From assembly GCA_020091685.1 (NCBI GenBank), contig CM034595.1, positions 24,537,564 to 24,601,563 of the forward strand: a stretch of DNA of 64,000 nt, written 5' to 3'. The position numbers were made by a program, and so were the translations under genes. The stretch comes from Lutjanus erythropterus. Taxonomy: Eukaryota > Chordata > Actinopteri > Lutjaniformes > Lutjanidae. This document shows, piece by piece, positions 62,880 to 64,000 of the stretch. Under the pieces are notes generated by a model. It searched no databases. It was not told the DNA's origin and saw nothing but the letters and a program-made list of their open reading frames with translations. Position 1 is the stretch's first letter. Each line of letters begins with the position of its first letter.

Positions 62880-64000
62880 CTGAACAGGGGGTTTAATGGA
62901 GGGGAGAGGGATCACAGAAGAGGACCAGGAGAAAAGTGACAGTTACAAAGAGAAAGCTGGGTCGGGGGAGACGGGGAGAAAGAACTGAATCGAAGAAAAA
63001 CGGTGTGATTACAATGATGGAGGGATGATCTGCGAAAAAAAGCGGTGTAGAAATTGTAGGCCAGGTGAAGGAGAGATGCTCCAGTGGAGGTAAAACAGAG
63101 GGTGGGCTTTTAGACGTATGGGAAAAGGTGATGCTTTAAAGATGGAATAGCTGTTAAGGGAGCAAGGAGATCTATACTAGAGTGAGTAACACAGGACAAG
63201 AGAGGAATGAAAATGTGTGTGAGACACCGAGCGAGATGGAGAAAAATTGAGGGGAACATGTGCGGAGCAGTTCCAATTCAGGCGTGGTTAGGACGTGAAA
63301 GACTCGAAAAACAAAACAGGTAATAAGTGAAATGATTTATCTCTGAAAACATAGTTAAATATGATCACTAAGGGTAGCTTGTTGAAAGAGGTGAATATTC
63401 TGAGATGGTGCTCTCATGACTTTGACTATACTCCAAACAAATATGCACACAAGCTGTAAGGAATAAGCAAATCAGGGCTTCACCTCATCCTGTGCTCTTT
63501 TTTATTTTATCAAATAAAGGCAAAACTAACTGATCACTTGCAGACCAAGTTTTTGACTAAGAGCAGATTGCTTGAAGAAGTAATGACTCTGAGATGATGC
63601 TCTCATGACCTTGATTTTACCCTGGATTAACTGGATGTGACCTATAGTGATGGACTAATCAGGGCTTCTCCTCATATTGTACTTTTTTAGTGTGTGAACT
63701 GCTGTGATTACAAATAAAGGAAAATTTGTCTCTGAATAATCACTCATGCAGAAAAAGTCTTTGACTAAGAGTGGCTTGTCTGAAGAGGTAACGATTCTGA
63801 AATGGTGCTCTCGTGACTTTGACGCAAGCTTCAGAGGATTGGCTAATCAGGGATTCTCCTGTTCCTGTACTTTTTATAATCAGGGGACATTGTGCAATTT
63901 TCAGACACTGAAATGACAACACGGGTTACATAATAGGGGCTTTTTTATATTTCTTCAGGTCTGTCATCACATAAATACTTTTACAACACAAAAAAGAAAG
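62880..64000. other. 5' part of the nAChR gene, first intron, no exon found
   Basis: Upstream of exon 2 no minus-strand ATG followed by a hydrophobic signal sequence and a donor of the needed phase is present, so exon 1 lies beyond 64000. The right half is a tandem repeat. Confidence 0.55.
63368..63890. repeat. Three-copy tandem repeat, period about 190-210 bp
   Basis: Copies start at CTAAGGGTAGCTTG (63368), CTAAGAGCAGATTGC (63557) and CTAAGAGTGGCTTG (63765). Each continues with a GGTGCTCTCATGACTTTGA-like block and an AATCAGGGCTTC-like block; the first two also share AAATAAAGG and the third is cut short. Confidence 0.85.

Noticed and set aside
63368..63890. A CRISPR-like array
   Set aside because: Three diverged units of about 200 bp in vertebrate DNA; no short identical repeats with spacers.
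62880..64000. Signal-peptide exon of the nAChR gene
   Set aside because: No minus-strand ATG with a hydrophobic run and a donor in the required phase was found.

Overview
The window looks like nuclear DNA of a teleost fish. It has compact spliced genes with GT-AG introns, long CA/TG microsatellites, a tRNA-derived SINE, L2/Rex-like LINE remnants, and many short hAT-like and TTAA-flanked MITEs of types common in ray-finned fishes. No bacterial, viral or plasmid gene is visible. The species cannot be named from sequence alone.

Five protein-coding genes are supported, each joined from exons with matching splice phases. (1) At 21-244 (-) are the first two coding exons of a BAIAP2/IRSp53-family I-BAR gene; the rest lies left of the window. 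(2) At 14598-19592 (+) is a five-exon neuronal-pentraxin-like gene, predicted at 603 aa. It carries a normal C-terminal pentraxin domain, a signal peptide and coiled-coil pieces, plus two unusual low-complexity blocks: a His/Gly/Ser/Asn block in exon 1 and a roughly 95-residue His/Asp block in exon 2. (3) At 24513-25283 (+) is a 91-aa S100 EF-hand protein whose start codon sits on a 4-nt coding piece in a separate exon. (4) At 27271-40572 (+) is snx27 (PDZ-PX-FERM sorting nexin), 13 coding exons and 568 aa, with a 63-nt exon inserted just before the C-terminal tail. (5) At 51834-62879 (-) are exons 2-10 of an alpha7/alpha8/alpha11-type nicotinic acetylcholine receptor; the signal-peptide exon is outside the window.

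Layout: 245-14597 is the divergent interval between the I-BAR gene and the pentraxin gene, rich in nested MITEs and carrying possible 5' untranslated exons of both genes. 19593-24420 is 3'UTR plus repeats. 25284-27110 is short, repeat-bearing intergenic DNA before the CpG-rich snx27 promoter. 40573-44680 is a probable long snx27 3'UTR or an alternative terminal exon region. 44686-51776 is intergenic with LINE, SINE and MITE remnants. 62880-64000 contains a three-copy tandem repeat of about 200 bp.

Two contextual points stand out. The pairing of a BAIAP2-family gene with a neuronal pentraxin repeats an arrangement known on three human chromosomes, and here it is joined to SNX27 and S100, which in human lie together on 1q21. 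Four of the five genes (I-BAR scaffold, neuronal pentraxin, SNX27, neuronal nAChR) belong to families that act at synapses; whether that linkage has functional meaning is unknown. The most novel-looking object is the His/Asp-rich neuronal pentraxin.
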